From positions 53,274 to 117,273 of the forward strand of contig NZ_SMCP01000009.1 of assembly GCF_004342725.1 (NCBI RefSeq): a DNA stretch of 64,000 bases. Reading direction: 5' to 3'. Of the stretch, positions 62,602-64,000 are shown in pieces. A model generated the notes under the pieces. It had not been told where the DNA came from, did no database searches, and was given only the letters and a program-made list of their open reading frames with translations. Numbering within the stretch: position 1 is the first letter of the stretch; the number at the start of each line of letters is the position of its first letter. Origin of the DNA: Testudinibacter aquarius. Its GTDB lineage: Bacteria; Pseudomonadota; Gammaproteobacteria; Enterobacterales; Pasteurellaceae. The position numbers and the translations under genes are program-made.

Positions 62602-63360
62602 ATGATGAAAAAAACCTATTTTATTGCGGATCTGCATTTGAGCGAAAATTCTCCGCATTTGACCGCACTTTTTCAGCAGTTTATGCAAACTGAAGCGATA
62701 AAAGGTGAAGCATTATATATTTTAGGCGATCTGTTTGATTTTTGGATTGGTGATGATGAAAATTCTGAATTGGCACAATTAGTTCAGCGCCAAATAAAAC
62801 AGTTGACCGAGCGAAGTATTCACGTCTATTTTCAACACGGCAACCGAGATTTTTTAATTGGCCAACGTTTTGCCGCAAAGTGCGGTTTAATATTATTACC
62901 GGAATACCATAAGGTTAATTTATACGGCACCGAGGTTTTACTTTGCCATGGCGATACACTTTGTATTGACGATACCAGCTATCAAGCATATCGCAAAAAA
63001 GTACATAATATTTGGCGACAACGGCTGTTTTTATGCTTACCACTATTTATCCGTCTGCATATTGCCAATAAAATCCGCAGCAGAAGCCGTCAACAAAAGA
63101 GTGAAAAAGCGACTGAAATTATGGACGTGAACACAGAATTTGTTTTAGCCACTATGCGACGTTTTGGTGCGCCTCACCTAATACACGGACATACTCACAG
63201 ACAAGCTATTCACTCAATAGATAACTTACCAAACCGCACTTTTACTCGTATTGTGTTAGGTGACTGGCACGAAACTGCACCATATTTAGTTTGTGATAAA
63301 AATGGATATCGCTTTGAAGAACTCAAGCTAGAAATTAAAGAAGATAAAGCAATGGAATAA
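62602..63360 (+). CDS. lpxH: UDP-2,3-diacylglucosamine diphosphatase
   Basis: LpxH cleaves UDP-2,3-diacylglucosamine to lipid X in lipid A synthesis. It has the calcineurin-like metallophosphatase motifs: IADLHLSE (Asp10, His12), [21 protein letters not shown] and HGHTHR. Two ATGs start the gene in tandem; the first or second may be used. The length of 252 residues is slightly more than the 237-240 of relatives, mainly at the C terminus. Three uptake signals lie inside. It converges on the tRNA-Trp gene 8 bases away. Confidence 0.96.
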   Translation: MMKKTYFIADLHLSENSPHLTALFQQFMQTEAIKGEALYILGDLFDFWIGDDENSELAQLVQRQIKQLTERSIHVYFQHGNRDFLIGQRFAAKCGLILLPEYHKVNLYGTEVLLCHGDTLCIDDTSYQAYRKKVHNIWRQRLFLCLPLFIRLHIANKIRSRSRQQKSEKATEIMDVNTEFVLATMRRFGAPHLIHGHTHRQAIHSIDNLPNRTFTRIVLGDWHETAPYLVCDKNGYRFEELKLEIKEDKAME

Positions 63361-63368
63361 CAGAATAA

Positions 63369-63444
63369 TGGCAGGGGCGGAGAGGCTCGAACTCCCAACA
63401 CCCGGTTTTGGAGACCGGTGCTCTACCAATTGAACTACGCCCCT
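63369..63444 (-). tRNA. tRNA-Trp (anticodon CCA)
   Basis: The 76-nt cloverleaf on the minus strand begins AGGGGCG and ends with the encoded CCA. The anticodon stem CCGGT/ACCGG encloses CTCCAAA, giving anticodon CCA. It is the distal tRNA of the rRNA operon, after tRNA-Asp. Confidence 0.96.
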
Positions 63445-63455
63445 AAATTGTAAAG

Positions 63456-63532
63456 TGGCGGAATGGACGGGACTCGAACCCGCGACCCCCTGCGTGACAG
63501 GCAGGTATTCTAACCAACTGAACTACCACTCC
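63456..63532 (-). tRNA. tRNA-Asp (anticodon GUC)
   Basis: The 77-nt cloverleaf begins GGAGTGG and ends CCATTCC plus GCCA. The anticodon stem CCTGC/GCAGG encloses CTGTCAC, giving GUC. It lies between the second 5S gene and tRNA-Trp. Confidence 0.96.
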
Positions 63533-63546
63533 GCTGAAATTGATAA

Positions 63547-63659
63547 TTGGTAGTGACCTACTCTCACATGGGGAGACCCCACACTACCATCGGCGTAACA
63601 ACATTTCACTTCTGAGTTCGGCATGGATTCAGGTGGGTCTGTTGCACTATAGCTACCAA
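63547..63659 (-). rRNA. rrf: 5S rRNA, distal copy
   Basis: On the minus strand the core CATGCCGAACTCAGAAGTGAAA and GATGGTAGTGTGGGGTCTCC mark a 5S gene. Helix I is formed by TTGGTAG near the 5' end and CTACCAA at the 3' end. This helix differs from the other copy (CCGGCGG/CCGCCGG) in a compensated way. Internal changes also occur, such as TGTTGTTACGCC against TGCTGTAATGCC. It is the second of two tandem 5S genes. The ends are estimated from the helix. Confidence 0.92.
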
Positions 63660-63665
63660 AATTTT

Positions 63666-63710
63666 TTATTTTCTAAATAAACTCTAATAATAAGTTTACT
63701 TAGAAAATAA
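63666..63710 (-). other. hairpin between the two 5S genes
   Basis: TTATTTTCTAAATAAACT (63666-63683) and AGTTTACTTAGAAAATAA (63693-63710) pair at 17 of 18 positions with a 9-nt loop. It fills almost the whole 53-bp spacer. It is a likely processing stem for RNase III or E, or it lowers read-through between copies. Confidence 0.6.
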
Positions 63711-63712
63711 AA

Positions 63713-63827
63713 TCCGGCGGTGTCCTACTCTCACATGGGGAGACCCCACACTACCATCGGCATTACAGCATTTCACTTCTGAGTTCGGCATGGGTTCAGG
63801 TGGGACTACTGCACTATCGCCGCCGGA
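63713..63827 (-). rRNA. rrf: 5S rRNA, proximal copy
   Basis: The minus strand starts TCCGGCGGCGATAG and ends ACACCGCCGGA, the helix I pair. The core is that of proteobacterial 5S rRNA. It is the first 5S after the 23S gene, which should lie just beyond the right edge. The ends are estimated from helix I. Confidence 0.95.
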
Positions 63828-63828
63828 A

Positions 63829-64000
63829 TAATTCGGCTTGATTGTCTTTGTTTCTTTGTTCTTTCAGTTTTTTTACTTCACTTTATTTCACTGTTATTAT
63901 TCGGTCACAAGCTATTACTGATTCAAACTCTCTGAGCTTTGTCTTTGTCTTTGTCTTTTCTTACAACTCGCTCTGCTTTAGGGTAAAACCCTTGAGCGTT
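63829..64000 (-). other. 23S-5S rRNA spacer
   Basis: The stretch holds no gene. It contains a short tandem run of CTTTGT (four units, about 63937-63960). The far right, read on the minus strand (AACGCTCAAGGGTTTTACCC), resembles the sequence that follows 23S rRNA in E. coli (AACGCCGAAGGTGTTTTGGC). I infer that the 23S 3' end lies just outside the window. Confidence 0.6.

Overview
The window comes from a gammaproteobacterium of the family Pasteurellaceae. Two things show this. About 70 copies by eye of the Haemophilus-type DNA uptake signal sequence (core AAGTGCGGT or its complement ACCGCACTT) are spread through genes and gaps. Gene content and order also match that family: divergent mrcA/com genes, the dciA-secM-secA-mutT block, plsC-lpxH, and an rRNA operon ending in tRNA-Asp and tRNA-Trp. 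The uptake core places it in the H. influenzae / Pasteurella / Aggregatibacter / Basfia branch rather than the A. pleuropneumoniae branch. The species cannot be named from this sequence.

Layout, left to right. Positions 1-1400 form a small accessory-looking patch: the tail of an unknown gene, three related palindromic repeats, a UPF0149 gene and a decayed hipBA-type toxin-antitoxin module. Next come mrcA (PBP1A) and, divergently, the DNA-uptake pilus operon comABCDE, followed by aroK, aroB and dam. DciA (DUF721) converges on dam and is divergent from secM-secA-mutT. Then argD, a nonsense-mutated helix-hairpin-helix remnant, tldD and rng. The murA-ibaG-mlaBCDEF cluster is divergent from lptC-lptA-lptB-ptsN-rapZ, followed by tRNA-Arg(CCU), a DUF29 gene, dcuB, arcB and purC.

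From about 33.5 to 51.6 kb lies the complete division and cell wall (dcw) cluster, all on the minus strand: mraZ-rsmH-ftsL-ftsI-murE-murF-mraY-murD-ftsW-murG-murC-ddlB-ftsQ-ftsA-ftsZ-lpxC. A clear three-box MraZ operator lies upstream of mraZ. Beyond it are ybeZ-ybeY-tmcA, a ggt gene sitting between ybeZ and miaB, ubiF, ftsP-plsC, lpxH, and the distal end of an rRNA operon on the minus strand with two different tandem 5S genes followed by tRNA-Asp and tRNA-Trp.

The region is mostly conserved housekeeping DNA centred on the cell envelope: peptidoglycan precursors, division, phospholipid and LPS transport, protein export. I did not find a phage, CRISPR array, intact insertion sequence or evident new defence system. 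The observations most worth a second look are PtsN with Arg in place of the phosphorylated His, ArcB with Ala in place of redox Cys180, the short SecM-like arrest peptide, the two unlike 5S genes separated by an 18-bp hairpin, the decayed hipBA module between palindromic repeats, and the mutually exclusive hairpins ahead of dcuB.
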